Shown here: in pieces, positions 14,886 through 21,441 of the stretch
How the letters are laid out: each line of letters starts with the position of its first letter
Numbering within the stretch: the stretch's first letter is position 1
NCBI GenBank assembly: GCA_013288575.1
Contig: JABDBO010000010.1
Location: 1-23,894 of the forward strand
Reading direction: 5' to 3'
DNA: 23,894 nt
Origin: Alphaproteobacteria bacterium
GTDB lineage: Bacteria; Pseudomonadota; Alphaproteobacteria; Rickettsiales; 21-14-0-20-44-7
Position numbers and translations under genes: made by a program
The notes under the pieces: model-generated
Told to the model about the DNA's origin: nothing
What the model saw: only the letters and a program-made list of their open reading frames with translations
Databases searched by the model: none

Positions 14886-15083
14886 TTGCGCTCAGGCGCC
14901 GCGCACAGCTAACCGGGCCTTGCCCTCGCCTTCGCCCGTTGGGCTCGGAAGCCCACAACATCACTTTTGGCATGTTTTAAGAACAGGGAGCCATCAGCCC
15001 GCAGAGCGGTGTTTCAAAGTAGCGCCTGCGCCAAAGGCGCATATTTAACCGGCAGCATAGATGCGGGCGCTGCCTTTGAAACA
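14883..15083 (-). repeat. GC-rich dispersed element, copy 1
   Basis: Read on the minus strand from 15083 to 14883 it begins with TGTTTCAAAGGCAGCGC and ends with a GCGCGGCGC, TGAGCGCAATTA block. It matches copy 2 (18931-19106, plus strand) over its whole length with indels. Shared internal blocks include GGCGCTACTTTGAAACA, GGCTCC(C)TGTTC, CCAACGGG and CAAGGCC. The first part is palindromic: TGTTTCAAAG (15010-15019) pairs with CTTTGAAACA (15074-15083), AGCGCC with GGCGCT inside it, and TGCGCC/GGCGCA (15027-15041) forms an inner hairpin. No coding potential is conserved between copies. It behaves like a mobile or amplified intergenic repeat in an AT-richer genome. Confidence 0.8.
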
Positions 15084-15093
15084 TTAGTAATTA

Positions 15094-15152
15094 TTAAATT
15101 TTTATTAACACATTAGATAAAACTTGATCTAATATTAATCATGTGTTAATAA
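15094..15152 (+). promoter_or_regulatory. Tandem CtrA-like boxes and promoter before the 69-aa gene
   Basis: Box 1, TTAA-ATTTTTA-TTAAC (15094-15109), and box 2, TTAA-TCATGTG-TTAA (15135-15149), both have the CtrA spacing of seven. TTAACA (15105-15110), 17 bases, TCTAAT (15128-15133) is a good promoter whose -35 is half of box 1; box 2 would then cover the transcription start. An inverted repeat, TTATTAACACAT (15102-15113) with ATGTGTTAATAA (15141-15152), spans the region, and ATTAGAT/ATCTAAT (15112-15133) is nested in it. Confidence 0.5.
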
Positions 15153-15158
15153 TTAAGT

Positions 15159-15368
15159 ATGACACAAATTATATCATTCCCTATCCAAAAACAAGCTCCT
15201 AGCAATATTAAACCTGTGGTTTCAATGACATTTACCACCGTTCGCAATGGCAAAACGGTGATTTTGAACATTGCCAAAATGAGCAAGGAAGAATTTATGC
15301 GCGCCCTACTTGGTGATTCTATCATGAGCGAAAAACAGCAAATCGCGCAAAAATATATCAATAGCTAA
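15159..15368 (+). CDS. Hypothetical small protein, 69 aa
   Basis: Not recognised. The short protein starts MTQIISFPIQKQAPSN and continues with a strand-rich part (VVSMTFTTVRNGKTVILNIAKM) and a C-terminal helix (SKEEFMRALLGDS...QKYINS). No signal peptide or membrane segment. It is supported as a gene by its balanced composition and the elaborate upstream region, which shares GTTAATAATTAAGT with the region before the 306-aa gene. There is no clear ribosome site, so the start could also be the internal ATG at 15225. Confidence 0.6.
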   Translation: MTQIISFPIQKQAPSNIKPVVSMTFTTVRNGKTVILNIAKMSKEEFMRALLGDSIMSEKQQIAQKYINS

Positions 15369-15401
15369 ATATACAAGCAGCTATCTCCGACATTTAAATT
15401 C

Positions 15402-15433
15402 TTGACCCTTAAAGTCCAAGTTTCTAAAACTTG
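15402..15433 (+). promoter_or_regulatory. Promoter and hairpin before pgk
   Basis: TTGACC (15402-15407), 17 bases, TAAAAC (15425-15430). A perfect inverted repeat, CAAGTTT (15417-15423), loop CTA, AAACTTG (15427-15433), covers the -10. Nine bases separate the -10 from the ATG at 15440. Confidence 0.5.
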
Positions 15434-15439
15434 AGGCAC

Positions 15440-16639
15440 ATGAAAAACTTCAAAACGATCGATGATGTTGAAGTCTCCGACAAACGCGTTTTGTTGCGGG
15501 CGGATTTGAACGTGCCGCTTTCAAACGGAAAAATTGCCGATTTTACGCGGATTACCCGCGCCTGTGCCACTATTCACCAACTTCTTGATCGCGGCGCAAA
15601 AGTTATTGTGATGTCGCATTTCGGGCGGCCTAAAGGCAAATTTGATCTTTCAATGTCGCTCGGGCCGATTGCCGATGGGCTTTCAATTGCAACTGGCCGC
15701 GATGTGAAATTTGCGGTGGATTGCGTGGGGCCAGAAGCCGAAAAGGCCGTAGCGAAATTGCAAGATGGGCAGTTATTGTTGCTGGAAAATTTGCGCTTTC
15801 ATCCGGAAGAAGAAAATAATGATCCGGAATTTTCCAAAAAATTAGCAGCCCTTGCCGATGTTTTTGTTAATGATGCATTTTCATGTTCGCACCGCGCACA
15901 TGCAAGCGTTGTTGGCGTGGCCGAATTATTGCCAACAGTTGCCGGACGCTTAATGGAAGAGGAGCTCGATACTTTAGAAAAATTATTAGATAATCCGCAA
16001 AAACCAATGGCGGCAATTATTGGCGGCGCGAAAATTTCGAGCAAACTGAAATTGTTGGAGAGCCTAATTAATAAAGTGCAGCTGCTGATTATCGGCGGCG
16101 GTATGGCGAACACTTTCTTAAAAGCGCAAGGGCATGAAATTGGCAAATCACTTTGTGAAGATGACTTGCTTGATACTGCGAAAAAGATTTTGAAAATGGC
16201 CAAAGATAAGGGTTGTGAAATATTGTTACCAGTTGATGCAGTAGTGACAAATGAATTTAAAGCGCGCACGGCCTCAAAAATTTTACCGGTCGATAAAATT
16301 ACTGGCGGAATGATTTTAGATATTGGGCCGGCGACAATTGCGTTGGCGGCTGAAAAATTAAAAGCTGTAAAAACTGTGATCTGGAACGGGCCGATGGGCG
16401 CGTTTGAATTATCGCCTTTTGATTGTGGAACCGTTTCTCTGGCACGGGTTGTGGCGGGATTAAATGTTAAATCAATCGCCGGTGGTGGTGATACTGTTGC
16501 CGCACTTGCGCATGCTGCCGTGATTGATAACTTCACATATATATCAACTGCCGGCGGTGCGTTTTTAGAATGGCTGGAAGGTAAAACTTTGCCAGGAATT
16601 GCTGCTTTATCTTCAGCAAAATTAAAGAAAATTGCATGA
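15440..16639 (+). CDS. pgk: Phosphoglycerate kinase
   Basis: Glycolytic and gluconeogenic enzyme that moves phosphate between 1,3-bisphosphoglycerate and ADP, 399 aa. Landmarks: RADLNVPLSNGKIADFTRI (about 20-38), SHFGRPKGKF, the hinge and substrate arginines, GGAKISSK, WNGPMGAFE and the C-terminal nucleotide-binding GGGDTVAAL. The start is taken as ATG 15440 and not the in-frame TTG at 15431; GAGG lies three bases upstream of the ATG, which is closer than usual. The stop overlaps the next gene by four bases (ATGA). No gap or fba gene is adjacent. Confidence 0.97.
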   Translation: MKNFKTIDDVEVSDKRVLLRADLNVPLSNGKIADFTRITRACATIHQLLDRGAKVIVMSHFGRPKGKFDLSMSLGPIADGLSIATGRDVKFAVDCVGPEAEKAVAKLQDGQLLLLENLRFHPEEENNDPEFSKKLAALADVFVNDAFSCSHRAHASVVGVAELLPTVAGRLMEEELDTLEKLLDNPQKPMAAIIGGAKISSKLKLLESLINKVQLLIIGGGMANTFLKAQGHEIGKSLCEDDLLDTAKKILKMAKDKGCEILLPVDAVVTNEFKARTASKILPVDKITGGMILDIGPATIALAAEKLKAVKTVIWNGPMGAFELSPFDCGTVSLARVVAGLNVKSIAGGGDTVAALAHAAVIDNFTYISTAGGAFLEWLEGKTLPGIAALSSAKLKKIA

Positions 16640-16986
16640 AAAAATTCTTGCTCATCATGGCTTTGCTGTTACCGCTCACTTCATGTGGCAAAGATAATGG
16701 CAAACCACTGGTGCAAGTAATGACTAAAACCAGTGATAAAGGTTATAGGAAATATTACGCTTCGTGTATGACCAATGTGAAAGACCAAAAAACTTGCCTC
16801 TGCCAAGCTAATGTTTTGAAGAAATATTTAGACGATGACAAAATTATGCTGATTGCCGATGCAGGGAATGCAGCAGCACATGGTGATTCGGCTAAACTTT
16901 CCGAACTTAAAACCGAGCACCCCGAAATTGTTGACGCTTTAAAAAGGCTTAGTTTGCAAGGCGCGGATTGCGCCGGGTTGCAATAG
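16636..16986 (+). CDS. Small putative lipoprotein, 116 aa
   Basis: Not recognised beyond its export signal. A Lys-rich start and hydrophobic stretch lead to the lipobox LTSC, giving a lipidated Cys17. The mature part has five further cysteines, including CMTNV...CLCQ and a late GADC, so disulfides or a metal site are possible. It is otherwise polar and helical. The start overlaps the pgk stop (ATGA), so it is translated in step with pgk. That coupling is odd because a membrane lipoprotein has no known link to glycolysis. The stop directly precedes the hslV promoter. Confidence 0.8.
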   Translation: MKKFLLIMALLLPLTSCGKDNGKPLVQVMTKTSDKGYRKYYASCMTNVKDQKTCLCQANVLKKYLDDDKIMLIADAGNAAAHGDSAKLSELKTEHPEIVDALKRLSLQGADCAGLQ

Positions 16987-16987
16987 G

Positions 16988-17015
16988 CTTGATTAGTTAA
17001 AAACCATCCCTATAT
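16988..17015 (+). promoter_or_regulatory. RpoH (sigma-32)-like promoter for hslVU
   Basis: CTTGATT (16988-16994), 13 bases, CCCTATAT (17008-17015). This fits the sigma-32 consensus CTTGAAA, 11-16 bases, CCCCATNT, and even better the alphaproteobacterial form with CTATAT. It begins two bases after the lipoprotein stop and lies 21 bases before the hslV ATG. Confidence 0.6.
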
Positions 17016-17036
17016 CTCACTTAAAGGAATAAAACC

Positions 17037-17600
17037 ATGATGGAAAAAGATCCAAGAACAATGTATGGCACAACCATTTTATGCGTGCGCAAAAATGGCA
17101 AGGTGTTAATTGCCGGTGATGGACAGGTAAGCCTTGGCCACACGGTTGTGAAATCAAACGCCAAGAAAGTGCGCAGGCTTGGCGCGAATAACCAAATTAT
17201 CGGTGGCTTTGCTGGGGCGACTGCTGATGCGTTCACACTATTTGAACGCTTGGAAAGCAAGTTGGAAAAATATCCGGGGCAACTTACTCGTGCTTGCGTT
17301 GAACTGGCGAAAGACTGGCGCACAGATAAATATTTGCGACGCTTAGAGGCGATTATGGCAGTGGCTGATAAGGATGTTTCGCTAACTATTACCGGAACTG
17401 GTGATGTACTGGAACCGGAATATGGCGTAATCGGAATTGGCAGCGGCGGGAATTATGCATTGGCAGCTGCGCGAGCACTGTATGACCAGAATTTGAGTGC
17501 GCGCGAAATTGCCGAAAAAGCAATGAAAATTGCCGGGGAAATTTGTATTTATACGAATAATAATTTAACCATTGAAGAGCTGGATTCAGCGACGAAATAG
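17037..17600 (+). CDS. hslV: ATP-dependent protease peptidase subunit HslV (ClpQ)
   Basis: Threonine protease that forms the double hexameric core of the HslUV proteasome-like complex, 187 aa. The nucleophile is Thr12 in YG-TTILCVRKNG, exposed after removal of an 11-residue propeptide. GDGQVSLG, the Lys-containing KSNAKKVRRL and GIGSGGNYALAAARAL are standard family blocks. AAAGGA precedes the ATG with good spacing; the second codon is also ATG. It is followed after 12 bases by hslU and preceded by an RpoH-like promoter, so it is a heat-shock operon. Confidence 0.97.
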   Translation: MMEKDPRTMYGTTILCVRKNGKVLIAGDGQVSLGHTVVKSNAKKVRRLGANNQIIGGFAGATADAFTLFERLESKLEKYPGQLTRACVELAKDWRTDKYLRRLEAIMAVADKDVSLTITGTGDVLEPEYGVIGIGSGGNYALAAARALYDQNLSAREIAEKAMKIAGEICIYTNNNLTIEELDSATK

Positions 17601-17612
17601 CGAAGTAAATTT

Positions 17613-18929
17613 ATGCCAATTAACAACACCACCCTCACCCCGCGTGAAATTGTAAAAGAACTTGATCGCCATATTATTGGCCAGGCGGCGGCAAAAAAAT
17701 CTGTGGCGATTGCTCTTAGGAATCGCTGGAGACGTCAGCAGGTTGAGGAAACTTTGCGCGAAGAAATTGTTCCGAAAAACATTTTAATGATCGGGCCGAC
17801 GGGCGTTGGTAAAACCGAAATTGCGCGCCGTTTAGCGAAACTGGCACAAGCGCCGTTTATTAAAGTTGAGGCGACGAAATTCACTGAAGTTGGCTATGTG
17901 GGCCGTGATGTGGAATCTATCATCCGTGATTTGGTTGAGATTGCTATTCAGCAAATCAAAGAAACTGTCAAAAATGAACAGTCGAGCAAAGCTGAGGTTG
18001 CGGCGAAAAAACGTATTATCGATGCGCTTGTGGGCGAAACTTCAAGTGATGCTACCAAGCAGAAATTTGCCGATGATCTGGACGCAGGAAAACTGGAAGA
18101 TAAGGAAATTGAAATCAACGTGCAGGAAACGCCAACTGCTGCGCCGACATTTGATATTCCGGGCATGCCGGGCGGCCAGATGGGGATTTTGAACCTATCT
18201 GATATCTTTGGCAAAATGGGTGGAGGACGCACGAAGCCGCGCAAAATGACGGTGGCGGAAGCGAAGAAAGTTGTGCTGGCGGAGGAACTCGACAAGCTGA
18301 CTGATAATGAAAAAGTTGTGCAAAACGCCATTGAACAAGTGGAAAATAACGGAATTGTGTTTCTTGATGAGATCGACAAAATCGCCAGCCGTTATGAGCG
18401 CGGCGGCGAAGTTTCACGCGAAGGTGTACAGCGGGATTTACTGCCTTTGATTGAAGGAACAATTGTTGCCACCAAACACGGTAATGTGAAAACTGATCAT
18501 ATTTTATTTATCACCAGCGGCGCATTCCATGTGGCGAAGCCTTCGGATTTATTACCTGAATTGCAGGGACGTTTGCCGATCCGGGTTGAGCTTTCAGCAC
18601 TTTCCCAGGAAGATATGGTGAAAATTCTGACAGAACCGGAAGCATCTCTCATCAAGCAATATATCGCGCTGATGAAAACTGAAAATATTGATGTGGATTT
18701 CAGCAAGGATGCGATTGAGGAAATTGCGAAACTGGCAACTGTTATCAATAGCAATGTCGAAAATATCGGCGCGCGGCGCTTGCATACGATTATGGAAAAA
18801 CTGATTGAAGAGATCAGCTTTGAGGCAAGTGATTTGAAAGAGAAGAATGTGAAGATTGATGCAGCTTATGTTGAAGCGCGGTTGAAAGATATTACGAAAC
18901 AGACGGATGTTTCGAAGTTTATTTTATAA
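17613..18929 (+). CDS. hslU: ATP-dependent protease ATPase subunit HslU (ClpY)
   Basis: AAA+ unfoldase that feeds substrates to HslV, 438 aa. N-terminal LTPREIVKELDRHIIGQ, Walker A GPTGVGKT (61-68), the pore loop GYVGRD (about 91-96), an inserted I domain (about 110-240, including a Pro/Met/Gly-rich stretch) and Walker B VFLDEID (249-255). The C-terminal tail ends in TDVSKFIL, the docking peptide for HslV. Length and order are normal. It lies 12 bases after hslV. A palindrome from the GC-rich repeat starts one base after the stop codon and may end the transcript. Confidence 0.98.
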   Translation: MPINNTTLTPREIVKELDRHIIGQAAAKKSVAIALRNRWRRQQVEETLREEIVPKNILMIGPTGVGKTEIARRLAKLAQAPFIKVEATKFTEVGYVGRDVESIIRDLVEIAIQQIKETVKNEQSSKAEVAAKKRIIDALVGETSSDATKQKFADDLDAGKLEDKEIEINVQETPTAAPTFDIPGMPGGQMGILNLSDIFGKMGGGRTKPRKMTVAEAKKVVLAEELDKLTDNEKVVQNAIEQVENNGIVFLDEIDKIASRYERGGEVSREGVQRDLLPLIEGTIVATKHGNVKTDHILFITSGAFHVAKPSDLLPELQGRLPIRVELSALSQEDMVKILTEPEASLIKQYIALMKTENIDVDFSKDAIEEIAKLATVINSNVENIGARRLHTIMEKLIEEISFEASDLKEKNVKIDAAYVEARLKDITKQTDVSKFIL

Positions 18930-18930
18930 T

Positions 18931-19106
18931 TGTTTCAAAGGCAGCGCTCGGGCGCTACTTTGAAACAGCGCCCAAATATTGATTTTTGGCGGCGCGGCTA
19001 ACGGCTCCTGTTCACAAATATCTATGGTATTGCTATGGATCCTGACCAACGGGAAGGCAAGGCCATTGAGGCCGCAAAGCTGCGCGCGGCGCTTGAGCGC
19101 AATTAA
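18931..19106 (+). repeat. GC-rich dispersed element, copy 2
   Basis: Begins TGTTTCAAAGGCAGCGC one base after the hslU stop and ends GCGCGGCGC, TTGAGCGCAATTA at 19085-19105. It is the same element as 14883-15083 in the opposite orientation, shortened inside its palindrome. The palindrome here is compact: TGTTTCAAAG (18931-18940) with CTTTGAAACA (18958-18967), and AGCGC with GCGCT inside. It would make a good hairpin at the hslU mRNA end, although no U-tract follows. Confidence 0.8.
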
Positions 19107-19154
19107 AATCCCTAACTACTTGCCTTTTATCACGGTTTTCGTTAAAGAGCAGCT

Positions 19155-20390
19155 ATGAACATATTAGTAATCGGCTCTGGCGGGCGGGAACATGCGCTTT
19201 GTTACGCTTTAAAAAAATCTCCTCAATGCAAGGAGCTTTATTGCGCGCCTGGAAATACTGGCATTGCTAAAATTGCCGAGCGAGTAAAAATCAAGCCGAC
19301 AGATTTCGATGAAATTGTGGAATTCTGCCGCCAGAAACATATCAACATGGTAGTTGTCGGCCCGGAAGCGCCATTGGTGGCGGGGATTGCAGATTTTCTG
19401 GAAGAGCGCGGAATTATGGTTTTTGGCCCGTCAAAAGCAGCAGCGCAGTTGGAGGCTTCAAAAGCTTTCACCAAAGAAATTTGTAAACGCGCAGGCGTAC
19501 CAACAGCAAAAGCTGAAACTTTCAAAGATGCTGAGAAAGCAAAAAAATATGTGCGCGAACAAGGCGCGCCGATTGTTATCAAGGCGGATGGATTAGCAGC
19601 GGGCAAAGGCGTTGTTGTTGCGATGAGTTTGGACGAGGCACTGGCGGCAATTGATGAAATGCTGGTGGATAAAAAATTCGGCGATGCAGGTGCAGAAATT
19701 CTGGTTGAAGAATTTATGGAAGGACGCGAGCTGAGCTTTTTCATCGCGACTAATGGCGAGAAGGTTTACCGCTTCGGCACGGCTTGTGATTATAAACGCG
19801 TTGGCGATGCAAATACGGGGCCAAACACCGGCGGCATGGGAACTTATTCGCCAGGTGATATGATCGATAATGATCTTCGCGAGCAGATCATGGACCAGAT
19901 TATTAATCCGACACTTGATACGCTCCGCGAGGAAGGAATTATTTACAAAGGCTTTTTATTTGCCGGATTGATGATTACATCTGAGGGGCCGAAGCTGATT
20001 GAATATAACGTACGCATGGGCGACCCCGAAACGCAGAGCATTATTCCACGTTTGGAAAATGATATTATTGATGTGATGCTAGGCCATGCCGAGCCGAAGT
20101 TTTCGGATAAAACAGCAGTAACAATTGTATATGCGGCGAAGGGTTATCCTGAAGAATATGAGAAAAATACCATAATTAAAGGCGTGGAAAACGTTAAGAA
20201 TGCACTGGTGTTTCATGCCGGAACAGCGCGTAAAGAAAAGAACCTGGTGAACCTAGGTGGGCGGGTTCTGGGCGTTACAGCAGTTGCCGAAACCCTTGAA
20301 CAAGCACGCAAAATCGCCTATGATGAGGCCGCCAAAATCAATTGGCCGGAAGGTTTTTACCGCAAGGATATAGGTGTTATCTATGGCTAA
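19155..20390 (+). CDS. purD: Phosphoribosylamine-glycine ligase (GAR synthetase)
   Basis: ATP-grasp enzyme joining glycine to phosphoribosylamine in purine synthesis, 411 aa, close to the usual 420-430. Landmarks: the N-terminal GSGGREHAL (7-15) and CAPGNTG, PEAPLVAGI, the ATP-grasp segment IKADGLAAGKGVVVA, GPNTGGMGTYSP and EYNVRMGDPETQ with the metal ligands. The start is ATG 19155 with AAGAG five bases upstream. It overlaps the following sco gene by eight bases. Other purine genes are not in the window. Confidence 0.97.
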   Translation: MNILVIGSGGREHALCYALKKSPQCKELYCAPGNTGIAKIAERVKIKPTDFDEIVEFCRQKHINMVVVGPEAPLVAGIADFLEERGIMVFGPSKAAAQLEASKAFTKEICKRAGVPTAKAETFKDAEKAKKYVREQGAPIVIKADGLAAGKGVVVAMSLDEALAAIDEMLVDKKFGDAGAEILVEEFMEGRELSFFIATNGEKVYRFGTACDYKRVGDANTGPNTGGMGTYSPGDMIDNDLREQIMDQIINPTLDTLREEGIIYKGFLFAGLMITSEGPKLIEYNVRMGDPETQSIIPRLENDIIDVMLGHAEPKFSDKTAVTIVYAAKGYPEEYEKNTIIKGVENVKNALVFHAGTARKEKNLVNLGGRVLGVTAVAETLEQARKIAYDEAAKINWPEGFYRKDIGVIYG

Positions 20391-20955
20391 AAAATTTATT
20401 CTCACCGCGCTTTTTATTTTGCTGATTAATTCCAGCACTTTTGCTGCCGACCCTGCCCCTGCTTCAACAGCGGGTGAAATTGGCGGAGCATTTGAGCTCA
20501 CCAACCAAGATGGCAAGAAAGTTACCAACAAAGATTTTGCCGGCAAAAAACTACTGGTCTATTTTGGCTTTACCAATTGCCCGGATATTTGCCCGGTTTC
20601 AATGGCAATTATTACTGAAGTCATGAACCAGTTGCAAACTGCTAACGTCAAAAATGTGCAGCCGATTTTTATTAGCGTTGACCCTGAGCGCGACACGCCT
20701 GCAGTTTTGAAAAAATATCTGAAAGATTATTATCCTAGCTTCGTTGCATTAACCGGCCCGAAAGATGAAGTTGAAAAGGTTGAGAAGGAATATAAAGTTT
20801 ATGCTGAAAAAGCTGCCGCGAAAGCAAGCGATAAAGGTTACAATGTCGGCCATTCAGATTTGATTTATTACATGGATGAGAACGGCAAGTATATTTACCA
20901 CTTCAACAGCACGAATGCCGCGGAAGATATTGTGGATTATATCACGAAGCACTAG
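20383..20955 (+). CDS. SCO1/SenC/PrrC-type copper chaperone
   Basis: Thioredoxin-fold copper chaperone for the CuA site of cytochrome c oxidase, acting at the outer face of the inner membrane. From ATG 20383 it is 190 aa. A signal or anchor helix ends in TFA, followed by the thioredoxin-like core with the copper-binding CPDIC (Cys66 and Cys70) and the third ligand His157 in VGHSDLIYYMD. SVDPERDTP is a family block. An in-frame GTG at 20374 is less likely. The gene overlaps the purD stop by eight bases, with AGGTG upstream as ribosome site. No cytochrome oxidase genes are adjacent. Confidence 0.93.
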   Translation: MAKKFILTALFILLINSSTFAADPAPASTAGEIGGAFELTNQDGKKVTNKDFAGKKLLVYFGFTNCPDICPVSMAIITEVMNQLQTANVKNVQPIFISVDPERDTPAVLKKYLKDYYPSFVALTGPKDEVEKVEKEYKVYAEKAAAKASDKGYNVGHSDLIYYMDENGKYIYHFNSTNAAEDIVDYITKH

Positions 20956-20969
20956 AGAACTTTAGATTA

Positions 20970-21016
20970 TAGAACTTAGAATGTTAGATTTTTAAGTTCT
21001 AATGTTCTAAGTTCTA
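20970..21016. terminator. Shared hairpin between convergent sco and queD-like genes
   Basis: TAGAACTTAGAATGTTAGA (20970-20988) pairs with TCTAATGTTCTAAGTTCTA (20998-21016) over 19 positions, two of them G-U in RNA, around a nine-base loop starting TTTTT. The outer three bases of the second arm are the queD stop codon. Within it and beyond, TAAGTTCTAATGTTCT is repeated at 20993-21008 and 21008-21023. The position between convergent genes suggests a two-way terminator, although neither side has a clean U-tract. Confidence 0.6.
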
Positions 21017-21439
21017 ATGTTCTATACTCACCGAGTTTTCAGGTGTTTCTTGCAAATGAACTTTCACACATTTCGCGCCGCTGGTTTTGAATAATTTCGG
21101 ACAAACGGTTTTGATTAGATACTCAGCTTTGTTTTCGGTAGTGGGATTTACATCTAGATAAAATATTTTCTGGCCAGTAATTTTGGCAATTGCTTCGCCC
21201 AATTTTTTATCTGATTTATGCAAGATAACCGTATGATCCCAGTTTTCGTCGAGCCATTTTTTCAGCTTCTGCTTGGCTGATTCGAATTCGATTATCATGC
21301 CGGTTTTGTTTAATTTATCAGCTATGAAAGTGAACTCAGCGCAATAAAAATAGCCATGTAAATTGCCACAAACACTATTAACGCCAACCAACCGATGTGC
21401 GCCACTGAAATTGACCGAAACTGTAACTGTAGTTTTCAT
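21014..21439 (-). CDS. queD: 6-pyruvoyl-tetrahydropterin synthase / QueD-like protein
   Basis: T-fold enzyme of the PTPS/QueD family, which in bacteria makes 6-carboxytetrahydropterin for queuosine and deazapurines. Length 141 aa. Visible: FSGAHRL with zinc ligand His15, CGNLHGY with catalytic Cys24 and zinc ligand His28, DHTVIL with catalytic Asp68/His69, PTTENKAEYL and the substrate Glu131 in LQETPEN. The third zinc ligand, His in the family's HGH, is Tyr30 here. Activity is therefore uncertain and a non-QueD subgroup is possible. It is the third gene of the M48-TraB-QueD operon, two bases after the TraB stop. Its last codons are formed by the AT-rich repeat. Confidence 0.82.
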   Translation of the reverse strand: MKTTVTVSVNFSGAHRLVGVNSVCGNLHGYFYCAEFTFIADKLNKTGMIIEFESAKQKLKKWLDENWDHTVILHKSDKKLGEAIAKITGQKIFYLDVNPTTENKAEYLIKTVCPKLFKTSGAKCVKVHLQETPENSVSIEH

Positions 21440-21441
21440 TT

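Noticed and set aside
15010..15083. CRISPR-like or tRNA-like structure in the GC-rich palindrome
   Set aside because: No regular repeat-spacer units and no cloverleaf; the region is one palindrome within a larger dispersed element.
15799..16536. A 245-codon open frame on the minus strand opposite pgk
   Set aside because: Its composition is that of a reversed coding strand, it lacks a ribosome site or family motifs, and pgk on the other strand is certain.
17948..18379. Minus-strand open frame of 143 codons opposite hslU
   Set aside because: Ser/Ile/Phe-rich shadow of hslU with no start signals; the plus-strand gene accounts for the region.
19035..19106. A 23-codon frame beginning MDPDQREG in the second GC-rich repeat
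   Set aside because: The homologous part of the first copy has indels that break the frame, so it is not a conserved peptide; no ribosome site was seen.
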